64,000 nucleotides of DNA from Agrobacterium vitis (GCF_014926405.1 NZ_JACXXJ020000003.1:1409001-1473000); one strand, 5' to 3'; positions 38,026-47,653 are shown, counted from the stretch's first letter. Notes: generated from the sequence alone by a model not told the origin. Numbers and translations are program-made.

Positions 38026-38571
38026 ATGAAAATAAATGCTGCTGCTGCGCCGCCGCTTCCTTATTCGCCACAGGTACAAGCTTACCCCAGCCGGAACGAG
38101 TTGAAGGACGTCTTTGGTCGTCTCCCGTCCGGAGTGGTAATCGTCACAAGTATCGCCGAAGATCAACTCACGGGCGCGACTGTCAGCTCCTTCAGTTCGC
38201 TATCATTTGACCCACCTTTGGTCGTCTTCGGCCTCGCACAAAAGTCAAAGACGCTCCAGGCGATTTTGCACTCGAGGAAGTTTGCTGCTCACATCGTTTC
38301 CGAGCCCAACCGCGAGCTCGCCCTCCGGTTTTCATCGGACGGGCATGACAAATTCGAAGGGTTGGTCTGCACGCTATCTCGCTACGGAGTTCCGGTCCTT
38401 CCCGGGTTCGATGCGTCCATCGAGTGCTCCTTGGACGGTACGCATATCATCGGAGATCACCAACTCCTGATCGGCGGGGTTCTTGCCACCTCGACCAATG
38501 ATGAAGTCAGCGCGCCGGTGGCGTGGTTTCGCAGAGACTTTCATTCATGTGTACCCTTTGCCGCCCCGTGA
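38026..38571 (+). CDS. Flavin reductase (HpaC-like), monooxygenase partner
   Basis: A 181-residue flavin:NAD(P)H reductase of the small-component family. The fold is visible in FGRLPSGVVIVTS, GATVSSFSSLSFDPPLVVFGL and HIVSEPNRELALRFS, and the His-rich tail HQLLIGGVLATS closes the barrel. GGGAGGTATCG precedes the ATG. It is the first gene of the operon and is followed at once by the large oxygenase component (38613). The pair forms a two-component flavin hydroxylase, with the reductase delivering free reduced flavin. Confidence 0.9.
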   Translation: MKINAAAAPPLPYSPQVQAYPSRNELKDVFGRLPSGVVIVTSIAEDQLTGATVSSFSSLSFDPPLVVFGLAQKSKTLQAILHSRKFAAHIVSEPNRELALRFSSDGHDKFEGLVCTLSRYGVPVLPGFDASIECSLDGTHIIGDHQLLIGGVLATSTNDEVSAPVAWFRRDFHSCVPFAAP

Positions 38572-38612
38572 ACACAGGGCACCATCAGCACCAAAAAACA
38601 AGGAATTATAGC

Positions 38613-39911
38613 GTGGACATGAACTTGAAGCTGTTTAAGGAGTCGGCCACGAACGTGCTTGAATCGCCTTACTCCAGTGAGATCGGACGCGGCGTTCGGG
38701 AAAAAGCCGCTAAACTCGTTCCCCTGTTGCGCAAGAATGCGTTGGAGGGCGAAAAGCTCGGCGCCTTGAGCCGCGAAAGCCTTCAAGCGCTTAACGATAT
38801 CGGCGCGTTTCGGCTTACGCTTCCGACCGATTTCGGAGGTTATGCGCTCGGAGCGCGTGACGTGGTCGAGATTGTCAGCGAAATCGGTCGCGGCGACGGT
38901 GCCGCGGGGTGGATGGTGTTCGTCGCGGGGGGCTTGCGCAATATCATCTCCTTTCCGGACGACGCGGTCCGGGAAATCTTCGACGGGGGACAGAATTGGG
39001 TCGGACCGCTTGCCGCCGGAGCCTCAATCTTCGCGACCAAGGTTGGTTCTGCTCGCCGCGTCGAAGGGGGCTGGATGCTCAGTGGATCGTGGCACTTCGG
39101 CAGCGGCTGCAAGCATGCAAAATGGATCGCCGTTGGCGTCGATTACGAGCGTGCCCCGGGAGAGATGAGCCGTGCAATGGCCATCCTTCAAGCTGACCAG
39201 GTAGAGATCGTCGACAATTGGCACGTGATGGGATTGAAGGCGACATCATCGAACAGTCTCACAGTAAAGGAAGAGCAATTCGTTCCCGATCGACGCTTCA
39301 TGGACATGCGTGATTTCCCGATAAGGATGGACGAAACGCGCCGGCGTTACAGCGGCCTCGCCAGCAAATTCGATGCGCGTGGCCTGATGCTTCTCACCAA
39401 CCTTACTCACATGGCGATTGTCCTTGGGATGGCTCGAGGCGCATTCGAATGCTACGTCGAGATGGCCAAGAAGCAGCAACCCTTCAATCTGCCTTATGCA
39501 AAAGTTGCTGAAATGGCCTCGACGCAGGTCTGCGCGGCGAAGGCCTATGCCATGATCAAGATGGCGGAGGCGGTTGCCGATCGCAGCGCCGACATTCTCG
39601 ATCGCCATGCACTCGAAGGCATCGAGATCACTCGCGACCAGGAACAGGCAATGATGATGGAGTCCGTCTACGCGACAAACTCCCTCGATGCCGTCCTCAG
39701 CATGCTTCAACTCAGTATCGGGTCGGCGACCGCGAGCGAAAACAATCCAGTGCAGCGCTTTGCCCGCGATGTACGCGTCGCTCTGCTGCATGGTGCGGTT
39801 CGTCTCGACCCGACGGCAGAAATTTTCGGGAGGCACCTTATGGGAATTGAACCATTCCCGATGTTCGCGGGTGGTCTTCCAGACCGGTCGCCACCCGCAT
39901 CGGCCGCATGA
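38613..39911 (+). CDS. Acyl-CoA dehydrogenase-fold flavin monooxygenase (third), oxygenase component
   Basis: A 432-residue protein with the same landmarks as its two paralogues: LTLPTDFGGYALG near residue 70, RRVEGGWMLSGSWHFGSG near 150 and NPVQRFARDVRVALLHG at the C-terminus. The start is a GTG at 38613, because AGGA stands 8 bases before it; an ATG two codons later is too far from the site, and the frame upstream overlaps the reductase. With the reductase it should hydroxylate a phenolic or other ring, giving the substrate for later steps. It is the only one of the three paralogues with an adjacent HpaC-like reductase. Confidence 0.88.
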   Translation: MDMNLKLFKESATNVLESPYSSEIGRGVREKAAKLVPLLRKNALEGEKLGALSRESLQALNDIGAFRLTLPTDFGGYALGARDVVEIVSEIGRGDGAAGWMVFVAGGLRNIISFPDDAVREIFDGGQNWVGPLAAGASIFATKVGSARRVEGGWMLSGSWHFGSGCKHAKWIAVGVDYERAPGEMSRAMAILQADQVEIVDNWHVMGLKATSSNSLTVKEEQFVPDRRFMDMRDFPIRMDETRRRYSGLASKFDARGLMLLTNLTHMAIVLGMARGAFECYVEMAKKQQPFNLPYAKVAEMASTQVCAAKAYAMIKMAEAVADRSADILDRHALEGIEITRDQEQAMMMESVYATNSLDAVLSMLQLSIGSATASENNPVQRFARDVRVALLHGAVRLDPTAEIFGRHLMGIEPFPMFAGGLPDRSPPASAA

Positions 39912-39967
39912 ATCAGGGGCTTGTGCGGTAGGAGGCCGCGCAAGAAGCAACTCGGGAGGAGAGAGTT

Positions 39968-41289
39968 TTGGAACAGGGAGTAAGAGCGCACGCGGTCGGC
40001 AGGCCAGTGGCGGTGCGTGGATTTGAATACAGCGCGGAGGCTTGGAGGGTTCTCGGGGCGCTTTGGCTGGTAGTGCTCCTGGTTGTGGCGGTGCCTAGCG
40101 CCGGCATCTCCGTAATCAACGCTCAGATGATAGAAGATCTCAATCTCGATCGTTCAGTCTTCGGTTTGGGCTTCGGCGTGTTCGTCTTGATGATGGGCCT
40201 CCAGGGTCCTGTCGTGGCGATACTGATGAGGAAATTCGGATATCAGCGCACAGTCACGTTTGGCTGTTTCGTTCTGCTTGTCGGATCTGTTTCCATGGCG
40301 TCCGTCGTGAACACCGGCTGGCAGTATGTCATCGCCTTCGGGTTAGTCGTCGGGACCGGTGTATGCGTCGCTGGCATGTTGCCTGCGCAAGCGGCTATTG
40401 CGCGGTGGTTTCACGTCCGCCGCGCCTTGGCAGTCTCGGTCGTGCTTTCGGCCATCGAGTTTGGTGGGTTCCTGTCGCCACCGGCCCTTGACCGCTTGCT
40501 GGCGGTTTCGGGCAACAACTGGCGCCTCGGCTGGTGGGTGATCGCAGGCCTCGCCTCCGTCGCCTTGCTTACCGTCCGGTTCGCCCTGAACGAACGCGAT
40601 ATTGAGCGGCTCGTAGTTGAAAACCCTACGATTTCTCAAGCGGAGGGGAGACTGCTGTTTTCAAGAGCCAGATCTACTGGACTCTGAAGGAGGCGGTAAA
40701 AAGCAGATCCTATTGGCTCATCCTCGCTTATATGAGCGTTGCTGGAGTGGCGTGGGTATTTCTGATGGCGCACGGGGTCGTCCACCTGCAGGACGTTGGC
40801 TACACGTCAGCGGACGCGGCTATGGCCATGGCGATCACGATCGTCGCCTCCTTCGTCGGCAATATGACGGCAGGATTTTTGGGTGATCGCATATCGCCGG
40901 CAATCATTGCCGCAGCCAGTATGGTGCTCGTCACCCTTGGCTTCTATCTGCTGAGGCAACCGCAGGGCTTTGCGGGGATACTGCTTTACGCCGTGCCTGC
41001 GAGGATCGGTTACGGTGCTTCGCAAGTCTGCATTATGGCGCTTTTGGGAAACTACTTCGGGCGAGAAGCCTTCCCGTCGATGTTCGGTTCGATGATGCCG
41101 GTATCCACGTTCTGCGCAGCATCGGGAGCGGCCGGCGCCGGAGCGATTTTCGACCAGACCGGATCTTACGCGCTGATGTTCAACATCATTATCGGCCTCT
41201 GCATCATTGGCGCACTCGCCGTGCTGCTCGCCTCGCCGCCCAGACTGAACAGAATTGAAGAATATCCTGCCGGGGGAGCAGGCCGATGA
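39968..41289 (+). pseudogene. MFS transporter split by one frameshift
   Basis: A 12-helix carrier read in two frames. The first half (39968-40687) starts at TTG, 7 bases after GGAGGA, and holds helices 1-6 with MMGLQGPVVAILMRKFGYQR. Near 40660 the frame changes and the second half continues (VFKSQIYWTLKEAVKSRSYW, then GDRISPAIIAAASM) to 41289. The break lies in the central cytoplasmic loop, the one place where two half-transporters could in principle be made separately; an ATG at 40732 could start the second half. A porin gene follows 30 bases later. Confidence 0.8.
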
Positions 41290-41318
41290 AAGCATCAACT
41301 TACATATGGGAGGGGAAA

Positions 41319-42698
41319 ATGCGCGTCCGACTTGGCTATGCCGCCTCGATTGTTCTTGTGACTGCAGCTACTGCTTGTGCAGATGATAACGGCCTTGCCA
41401 TCGCGGTGCCGCCAGTTAATCCGGTCGGCAGCGTCCAGGAACCCGTATTCGTTGGACCATTGTCGGAAACCGGCAAATGGCTTCACGACAACGGAGTCGA
41501 TATTCAACTTGATTATGTGAACATCTATCAGAATGCACCGTCCTTTGGATTCGAAGGAGGCTCCTCCGCAAATTACGGAATGTTCGTCTTCGGAGCCACG
41601 GGCAACCTGACGCCTGACCTGAGGATCAAATGGGTCGAGACAATCAACTACCCATCGTACAACACTGACAATTATCTCTTCGATCTGTCGAACGCATTTT
41701 TTCCGGTGCCTGTTGTGGATTCACGGACTGATCTGACGCGCCTGACGATCGAAGCCGATTTCCTTGATGACAGGCTTCAGATCGAGGCGGGCAGAATGGG
41801 ACTCGGAAAAGACTTCATGACGCGGGGCTTTTGCGGGGGGCTCGGATGTCTGAACTCGACGCTGGCGACAACTCTCAATATGCCGGGGGAATCGCTTTCA
41901 GTTTGGGGTGCGCGCGCAGGCTATCATTTCACGCCCAATACCGCGATCGGTTTCGGGGTCGTTGAGGACAATCCAGACAACTGGCAGGAGGGAAATGGCT
42001 GGGACTGGGGCAAGGGTGATGCCGAGGGCGTAATTGCGATCGCGAACCTCACGCACCAGGAGTCGTTTTTCGATAATCCGAATCCGTTGAAATTTGAGGT
42101 TGGCGCCTACTATCGCTCCACGCGTTATGAGGATGCTCTCTACAATTCCGGTTGGGGTAACCCGACCTTTGGGCCGGCACCCACGATCGTCGAGCACGAA
42201 GGCACGACCGGCGTTTACGGGCAGGTCCGCAAAGTCGTCTGGAGCGCGCCAGGTGCTGGGCCCGTTCCAGAGAACATCGCGCTCTATGGCGGATTGTTTC
42301 ACACCTTCGGCGACGGTCAGGCCTATCCGTGGGAGGCCTATGCGGGGATCGAATATTCGGGCTTCTGGGCGGAAAATCCCGTCGCCACGATTGGCGCTTC
42401 GGTGCATTACATCGGGCTCAGCGAGAAGCGTGCGCAATACGAGAGAAACGCGCGACTATTCTTTTCCGGCATCGACGAGAAGCAGCCGCGGGATACGTTC
42501 ATGTTCGACGTCCATGGAAGCGTTGGACTTTTCGAGCGCGGTGTTCTCGATCTCGGCGCCGCCTATATCGTCAACCCCAACACGTCTGTGCTCGCAGATT
42601 ATTCCTCCGGCCGGCAGAAGGACGGCTTTGTCTTCTATGCCACCCTTGCCTTCGACATCAGCGGCGGCCTCGGACTCTCCCCGTTGCGCCGGCCGTGA
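41319..42698 (+). CDS. Outer-membrane porin (OprB-like)
   Basis: A 459-residue beta-barrel of the carbohydrate-selective porin (OprB) type. I use the ATG at 41319 after GGGAGGGG, which gives a clean signal peptide (MRVRLGYAASIVLVTAATACA); an ATG at 41286 would overlap the preceding gene. The family pattern is visible in LDYVNIYQNAPSFGFEGGSS, IEAGRMGLGKDFM and KFEVGAYYRST, and the protein ends in alternating beta strands. It should let small polar solutes cross the outer membrane, feeding the MFS carrier and the pathway encoded around it. Confidence 0.82.
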   Translation: MRVRLGYAASIVLVTAATACADDNGLAIAVPPVNPVGSVQEPVFVGPLSETGKWLHDNGVDIQLDYVNIYQNAPSFGFEGGSSANYGMFVFGATGNLTPDLRIKWVETINYPSYNTDNYLFDLSNAFFPVPVVDSRTDLTRLTIEADFLDDRLQIEAGRMGLGKDFMTRGFCGGLGCLNSTLATTLNMPGESLSVWGARAGYHFTPNTAIGFGVVEDNPDNWQEGNGWDWGKGDAEGVIAIANLTHQESFFDNPNPLKFEVGAYYRSTRYEDALYNSGWGNPTFGPAPTIVEHEGTTGVYGQVRKVVWSAPGAGPVPENIALYGGLFHTFGDGQAYPWEAYAGIEYSGFWAENPVATIGASVHYIGLSEKRAQYERNARLFFSGIDEKQPRDTFMFDVHGSVGLFERGVLDLGAAYIVNPNTSVLADYSSGRQKDGFVFYATLAFDISGGLGLSPLRRP

Positions 42699-42730
42699 GG
42701 ACGTCGTTGCGGACCACAAAGGACAATGTC

Positions 42731-43138
42731 ATGGAACATGAAAACAAAGAACAGCTGGAACGCAACAAGCATCTGGTTCGGGAATTCTATCGTCGGGTCT
42801 TCGATGGTCAGAACCCTGATGCCGCGAAGGACTTCGTGACTGAGGACTACCGCCAGCACTGCGACCATATACCCAGCGGTCTGTCTGGGCTCGAAGGTTT
42901 CGTGAGGACGATTTTCCCGAATGGGCCGGTGCCAGAACCCGCCGAGATGCTTATTCCTCCGGCATTCATCGTCGCCGAAGGAGACATGGTTGTTGTCGCT
43001 GCCTGTTTACCTCAACCTGAACCGGACGGCAGCGGCAAAACCTACGATTATTTCATTTTCGATGCCTTCCGCGTTCGTGGCGATAGGCTTTCCGAGCACT
43101 GGAGCAGTGTGAACAAGATCGCACCCCCCAAGCATTGA
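42731..43138 (+). CDS. SnoaL-like polyketide cyclase/NTF2-fold protein
   Basis: A 135-residue small alpha+beta barrel protein. NKHLVREFYRRVFDGQ and DFVTEDYRQHCDHIPSG are typical of SnoaL-like proteins, whose pocket binds ring compounds and may catalyse aldol, cyclisation or isomerisation steps. His residues in the middle may be catalytic. The ATG at 42731 lies 32 bases after the porin stop. In this operon it may act on an unstable ring-derived intermediate, but the family is too diverse to give a reaction. Confidence 0.75.
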   Translation: MEHENKEQLERNKHLVREFYRRVFDGQNPDAAKDFVTEDYRQHCDHIPSGLSGLEGFVRTIFPNGPVPEPAEMLIPPAFIVAEGDMVVVAACLPQPEPDGSGKTYDYFIFDAFRVRGDRLSEHWSSVNKIAPPKH

Positions 43139-43175
43139 TACCATGCACAACAGCCTCGATTGGGAGTAGCAACAT

Positions 43176-43778
43176 ATGAAGCTTTACCAAGTCCCCGGAA
43201 CCTGCTCGACCGCATCACGGATCGTTCTGGAGGAGGTAGCCATTCCGGTCGATCTCGTGGACGTCGATCTGCAGACCAAGAACCTGCGGGACGGAACGAG
43301 CTATCTCGACGTCAATCCCATAGGACAGGTTCCGGCGCTCCTTCTCGACAGCGGCGAGGTCCTTACCGAAGGCGCGGTGATCATGCAGTATGTCGCCGAC
43401 CAGGCACCGGCTTCCGGGCTTTTGCCGCCACCGGGCGATTTCAACCGCTATCGTGTGCTCGAATGGACGAACTACATCGCAACCGAGTTGCACAAGACCT
43501 TCTCGCCGCTCAATCGGCCCAACACGCCGGTGGAATATCGCGACTTGACCAAAACGACCTTCCTGCCCCGGGTTTTCGGTGTCATCGACACTCGTCTCGC
43601 CAGTAGCCCTTATCTGGCCGGGGAAGCGTTCACGATCGCCGACGCCTACGCGTTTGTGGTGCTGGGCTGGGCGAAGAGAGCCGAACTCGATCTCTCGGCC
43701 TGGCCGGCAATCGTCGCTTATTTGAAGCGCATCGGCGAGCGTCCCTCCGTCAGAAAGGTACTGAACGCGGCGACCTGA
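43176..43778 (+). CDS. Glutathione S-transferase (beta-like class)
   Basis: A 200-residue cytosolic GST. The N-terminal thioredoxin-like domain (MKLYQVPGTCSTASRIVLEE) has a Cys at position 10, as in bacterial beta-class enzymes, and the cis-Pro motif GQVPAL. The C-terminal helical domain has FTIADAYAFVVLGW. In aromatic operons GSTs isomerise ring-cleavage products or dechlorinate; here an isomerase role is plausible. GGGAG precedes the ATG by about a dozen bases. It belongs to the same series of plus-strand genes, but a hairpin follows it. Confidence 0.86.
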   Translation: MKLYQVPGTCSTASRIVLEEVAIPVDLVDVDLQTKNLRDGTSYLDVNPIGQVPALLLDSGEVLTEGAVIMQYVADQAPASGLLPPPGDFNRYRVLEWTNYIATELHKTFSPLNRPNTPVEYRDLTKTTFLPRVFGVIDTRLASSPYLAGEAFTIADAYAFVVLGWAKRAELDLSAWPAIVAYLKRIGERPSVRKVLNAAT

Positions 43779-43799
43779 GGCCCGACAAAATTCCGGGCG

Positions 43800-43817
43800 G
43801 CGAGCCGCGTGGCTCGC
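43800..43817 (+). other. Intergenic hairpin after the GST gene
   Basis: GCGAGCC pairs with GGCTCGC around a 4-base loop in a 190-base gap before the second dioxygenase gene. There is no T-run. It may mark a processing site or partial terminator between two sub-operons. Confidence 0.35.
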
Positions 43818-43970
43818 GACCCGCCTACATGCAGACCGAACCTGCGTGTCCGAACATCTCCGGCAAGGTTGTGGTCTCCGCATAGCAGGGTGGGGGAGGG
43901 GTGTCTTGCGGACTCGAACGCGAAGAAGCACCACGGGAAAAAATTCATTCATTCAAGAGAAGGAACCGGA

Positions 43971-44870
43971 ATGACATACCTAATTCGACAGATGGGACAT
44001 GTGGTCATCTCTTCGCCCGATCCGGTCGGCGCTGCCAAGGACCTTTGTGACGTCGTCGGTCTTCGCATCACCGAGCAGGAAGATGACACGGTTTATCTCT
44101 CAAGCAACGACCGCCACCACGAAGTGACCTACGTCAAGGGGGACGGCAAGGCGGTGGCCTGCGGGCTGGAGGCCGCCAGCGCCGACGCGGTCGACGAAGT
44201 CAAGCGGAGAGCCCTGTCCGATGGCCTCACCGTGCTCGACGACACACCGCTCGGCAAGCACTACGATAAGGCCGTTCGCCTGATCGCGCCGGGAGGCAGT
44301 ATCTTCGAGGTGCATACGCCGATCACTCGCAATCAGCCACGTCGTTATAACTATTCGACGCCCGGTGCACGGCCCCGCCGCATCGAACATATCAACTCAT
44401 TTGCGCCGGATACCCAGGCCTTCGGCGAGTTTTGCGAGAAGGTGCTTGGCATGAAGCTGTCGGACCAGACCGGAGAAGATGGCCTGCGTTGGTACCGAGC
44501 CGAGGACGGATTTCACCACACCATCGCCATGGGGCCGGGGGAGAGCGGCCTTCACCATTACGCCTTCGATCTCCACTCGCTCGAGGATCTGGCGGCAATC
44601 GCCGACAATCTCACCCTTAAGGACAGGGCGCTGGTCTGGGGCCCGGGGCGGCACGGCGCCGGCGGCAACATCTTCACCTACTACGCCGACCCGCATGGCT
44701 GCCTGGTCGAAAATTCGATTGAGCTGGACCGTATCGATAATGACGCAACCTACGAGCCACGCACCTGGGACATTTCCGAAGGTCTGGCCGGTCGCTGGCT
44801 CAATCTGTGGGGCACACCTCCCACACCGGAGTTCCTACGTCCGGGCATCGCCTTCGACCCGGATTTCTGA
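43971..44870 (+). CDS. Extradiol-type ring-cleavage dioxygenase (VOC superfamily), copy 2
   Basis: A 299-residue paralogue of the protein at 20400. The iron triad is kept: His in RIEHINSFAP, His in LHHYAFDLH and Glu in GCLVENSIEL. Also kept are VYLSSNDRHHE, GKHYDKAVRL and FTYYADPHG, stretches identical or nearly so in both copies. I start it at 43971 (after AAGGAACCGG); a frame reaching 43809 has no site. It stands 58 bases before the MhpA-like hydroxylase, whose catechol-type product it would cleave. Confidence 0.86.
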   Translation: MTYLIRQMGHVVISSPDPVGAAKDLCDVVGLRITEQEDDTVYLSSNDRHHEVTYVKGDGKAVACGLEAASADAVDEVKRRALSDGLTVLDDTPLGKHYDKAVRLIAPGGSIFEVHTPITRNQPRRYNYSTPGARPRRIEHINSFAPDTQAFGEFCEKVLGMKLSDQTGEDGLRWYRAEDGFHHTIAMGPGESGLHHYAFDLHSLEDLAAIADNLTLKDRALVWGPGRHGAGGNIFTYYADPHGCLVENSIELDRIDNDATYEPRTWDISEGLAGRWLNLWGTPPTPEFLRPGIAFDPDF

Positions 44871-44928
44871 GCGTCCGGCTTTCAGAAGCGGTCGCCGGTT
44901 GTTCATGCGCGGTTGAGGGAGGAAAGTC

Positions 44929-46485
44929 ATGACAGAATACGATGTCATCATTATCGGCTATGGACCGACAGGCAAGGTACTTGCCCGGCAGCTTGTCGAC
45001 GTCGGGCACACTGTGGCGGTCGTGGAGCGCTGGCCGCAGACCTATCCGTTGCCGCGTGCGATCGGCTACGACCACGAGATAAAGCGCATTTTCCACGCTC
45101 TTGGCATAGCCAGCGAAGTCGCCGCCATCTCCCGGGAGATGGGTCATTACGTCTGGTACAATGAAGACTGGAAAGCGCTGATCGATATCGACGAGACCCG
45201 GGAATCGATCTCCGGCGGCCCGACCGGATATACGTTCAACCAGCCCGACCTTGAACAGATCCTTCATGAGGATCTTCTGCACCGCGACGGGATCTCCTAT
45301 CACCTCGGCATGGAGGCCGTCGCAGCACACGACGCAGAAGATCATATTGTGGTCGAGCTGGCCCGCTTCGACGCGCAGACCCTGACCATCGATCATTCAG
45401 AAACACTAACGCTGACCGGCAGCTATCTGGTTGGCTGCGACGGAGCCAACAGCTTCGTACGCAAGATGATGGATGTATCCGTCATCGACCATGGGTTCGA
45501 CGAATCCTGGCTCGTCGTCGACGTTAGGCCACACGATCTGGATAAGCTTTCGATTCCCAATGCGGCCCAGTGGTGCAACCCGGCACGCCCCACCACGATC
45601 GTGCCAAGCGGGGTGCGCAACAGACGCTGGGAATTCATGCTTCGCTCCGACGAATCGCCCACGCAGATGTGCGAAGCCGACAAGGTTTGGGAACTTTTAT
45701 CCCCGTGGCTTTCACAAGAAGACGGCGAGCTCATCCGCAGCGCGAGCTATCGATTCCGCTCGCTGGTTGCGGGTGGCTGGCGGAAGGGCCGGATGCTGAT
45801 TGCCGGTGATGCCGCCCATCTCATGCCACCCTTCATGGGCCAAGGCATGTGCGCCGGGCTGCGCGACGTCTGGAATCTCGGTTGGAAGCTCAATCGGGTC
45901 CTCGACGGTTCCGCGCCAGAAAACCTGCTCGACACCTACGAAGCCGAGCGTTCTCCCCACGTGGACGCCGTCATCAGAATCTCGATGGCGATGGGACAGG
46001 TGATTTGCGTCCCCAATCCCGAAGCAGCTCGCCGCAGGGATGAGGCCTTTTTTGCCGGAAACCTGCCGCCACCGCCGGCTTTCCCGCCGTTGTCCGGTGG
46101 CATCATAGCGCGAGACGGTGATGGTAAGCCCATCGGCGGTGCCGGTGAACTTCTCCCGCATGATGATCTGGCGCGCGGCGGGATTCGGGTTCGTCTCGAT
46201 GATCTGGTCGGCCGGGATTTGGTACTGGTCACACGCATTGCGGTCGATGACGGGCGACTGGAAAGACTTGGCATCCGCCAAGTCTTTCTCGGCGAAGCCG
46301 GCTGGCGGGATGTCAACGGGCGCCTCGCACGTTGGCTCGACAGCCGTGGTGCTGTCGCCTACCTCGCGCGACCTGATTTTTACGCTTTCGGCACTGCTGC
46401 CAATACCGATGAGGTCGACACCTTGCTTGAGACCTTTGAATGCATGGTGGGGGGAAGAGAGCATGTTCTCAATGAAATCGCATAG
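44929..46485 (+). CDS. FAD-dependent aromatic-ring hydroxylase (MhpA-like)
   Basis: A 518-residue class A flavin monooxygenase using NAD(P)H. The ADP-binding fold IIIGYGPTGKVLARQL is at residues 7-22, the DG motif in LVGCDGANSFVRK near 170, and the GD motif in LIAGDAAHLMPPFMGQGM near 290. A C-terminal thioredoxin-like domain follows. The closest known role is hydroxylation of 3-(3-hydroxyphenyl)propanoate or related phenols to a catechol. The next gene starts 22 bases inside this one, so translation is coupled. It may perform the second hydroxylation, after the flavin-dependent pair at 38026-39911. Confidence 0.88.
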   Translation: MTEYDVIIIGYGPTGKVLARQLVDVGHTVAVVERWPQTYPLPRAIGYDHEIKRIFHALGIASEVAAISREMGHYVWYNEDWKALIDIDETRESISGGPTGYTFNQPDLEQILHEDLLHRDGISYHLGMEAVAAHDAEDHIVVELARFDAQTLTIDHSETLTLTGSYLVGCDGANSFVRKMMDVSVIDHGFDESWLVVDVRPHDLDKLSIPNAAQWCNPARPTTIVPSGVRNRRWEFMLRSDESPTQMCEADKVWELLSPWLSQEDGELIRSASYRFRSLVAGGWRKGRMLIAGDAAHLMPPFMGQGMCAGLRDVWNLGWKLNRVLDGSAPENLLDTYEAERSPHVDAVIRISMAMGQVICVPNPEAARRRDEAFFAGNLPPPPAFPPLSGGIIARDGDGKPIGGAGELLPHDDLARGGIRVRLDDLVGRDLVLVTRIAVDDGRLERLGIRQVFLGEAGWRDVNGRLARWLDSRGAVAYLARPDFYAFGTAANTDEVDTLLETFECMVGGREHVLNEIA

Positions 46486-47617
46486 CGCCACCATCGCGCT
46501 GATATTTGGTCATATCGCCGGGATGATCGATCTTGCGGGCTTGCCGGTCTGGGTCGGGACGCTCTCGGCCGGCTTCGGGTTCGGAAACACGCATGCCGGC
46601 GGACTGGTTACCGCATTCCTGCTCGGCGTCGTGCTGGCAAGCCTCTGGGTAGCGCGCATGTTCCACAAACTCCCCGGCCATTTGCTGGCGCCGGGTGGCT
46701 ACGGCGCAAGTGCAGTCTGCTTCGTTTTGATGTCGCAGCTTCCGCCGGAGTTTGGAACCTTCCTCGCCCTGCATACACTCGCCGGTATGGCCACGGGAGC
46801 GGCGCTTTCGTCAACGCATGGAACAATGGGACGGACGGCAAATCCTTTGCGGATCTTTGCGCTCTGCTCGGCCGGATTCGGCGTCTTCGCGCTCGTATTC
46901 CTCGGGACCGCGCCAGCGGTGATCGCCCAAAGCGGGCCTCCAACCTTTTTTATGATCCTTGCCGCGATCATGGGAACGGCGGCGCTTGTGACGTCGATGT
47001 TCTTCCCCAAGCAGCAGGCGGGGACGGACGTCCAGCACTATACGGCCGCTCGCATCCCTGCCACCGCTTGGCTTGTAACCATTGGAGTGATGCTGATGAA
47101 CTTCGTCCAGGCCCTGACCTTTTCCTATGTGGAAAGGATCGGCATGGCGAGGGGCTACGGCGAGGGAGAGGTTCAGACAGTCCTCCTGTCGATCGGGATC
47201 GTCAATATGTTCCCGGGATTGATCGCCGCTGCTCTCCAGAAGCGGTTACCGCCGCTTGTAGTTGGCATTGCCGGCGCCGCCGTTCAGGCTCTTCTTTCCG
47301 TTCTCATCACCGGGTCGAACGATTTCCTGCTGTATGCGGTGCCATCGCTCTTCTTCGCTGCGGTTATGATCTTCACCCACACCTTTCTGTTTGGCTTCCT
47401 CGCCAAGGTCGATCCCTCCGCTCGGGCTGCGGCCGCGACGCCTGCGATGACGATGGCGGGCTCTGCGATCGCGCCTCTCCTCGGTGGCGTCCTGTCGGAT
47501 GTGATCGGCTACCATGCCATTGGCCTAACGGCCGCCGTGGTCGCCTGCGTGACCGTGGCGCTGTTCGCCCGGGCCCATCTGTCCACGCGCGTGATCCAGC
47601 AGGCCGGGACAACGTGA
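46463..47617 (+). CDS. MFS transporter
   Basis: A 384-residue inner-membrane carrier with about 11-12 hydrophobic segments. Short loops with Gly and Pro patterns (VARMFHKLPGHLLAPGG, GLIAAALQKRLPPLV) fit an MFS protein, although it is shorter than usual and its signatures are weak. I start it at ATG 46463 after GGGGAAGAG; a second ATG (46472) is possible. It overlaps the hydroxylase by 22 bases. It may replace the function of the broken carrier at 39968 or move a different compound. Confidence 0.72.
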   Translation: MFSMKSHSATIALIFGHIAGMIDLAGLPVWVGTLSAGFGFGNTHAGGLVTAFLLGVVLASLWVARMFHKLPGHLLAPGGYGASAVCFVLMSQLPPEFGTFLALHTLAGMATGAALSSTHGTMGRTANPLRIFALCSAGFGVFALVFLGTAPAVIAQSGPPTFFMILAAIMGTAALVTSMFFPKQQAGTDVQHYTAARIPATAWLVTIGVMLMNFVQALTFSYVERIGMARGYGEGEVQTVLLSIGIVNMFPGLIAAALQKRLPPLVVGIAGAAVQALLSVLITGSNDFLLYAVPSLFFAAVMIFTHTFLFGFLAKVDPSARAAAATPAMTMAGSAIAPLLGGVLSDVIGYHAIGLTAAVVACVTVALFARAHLSTRVIQQAGTT

Positions 47618-47653
47618 CATTTACTGACTAGACGCTTTCAAGGAGATCAAAAC

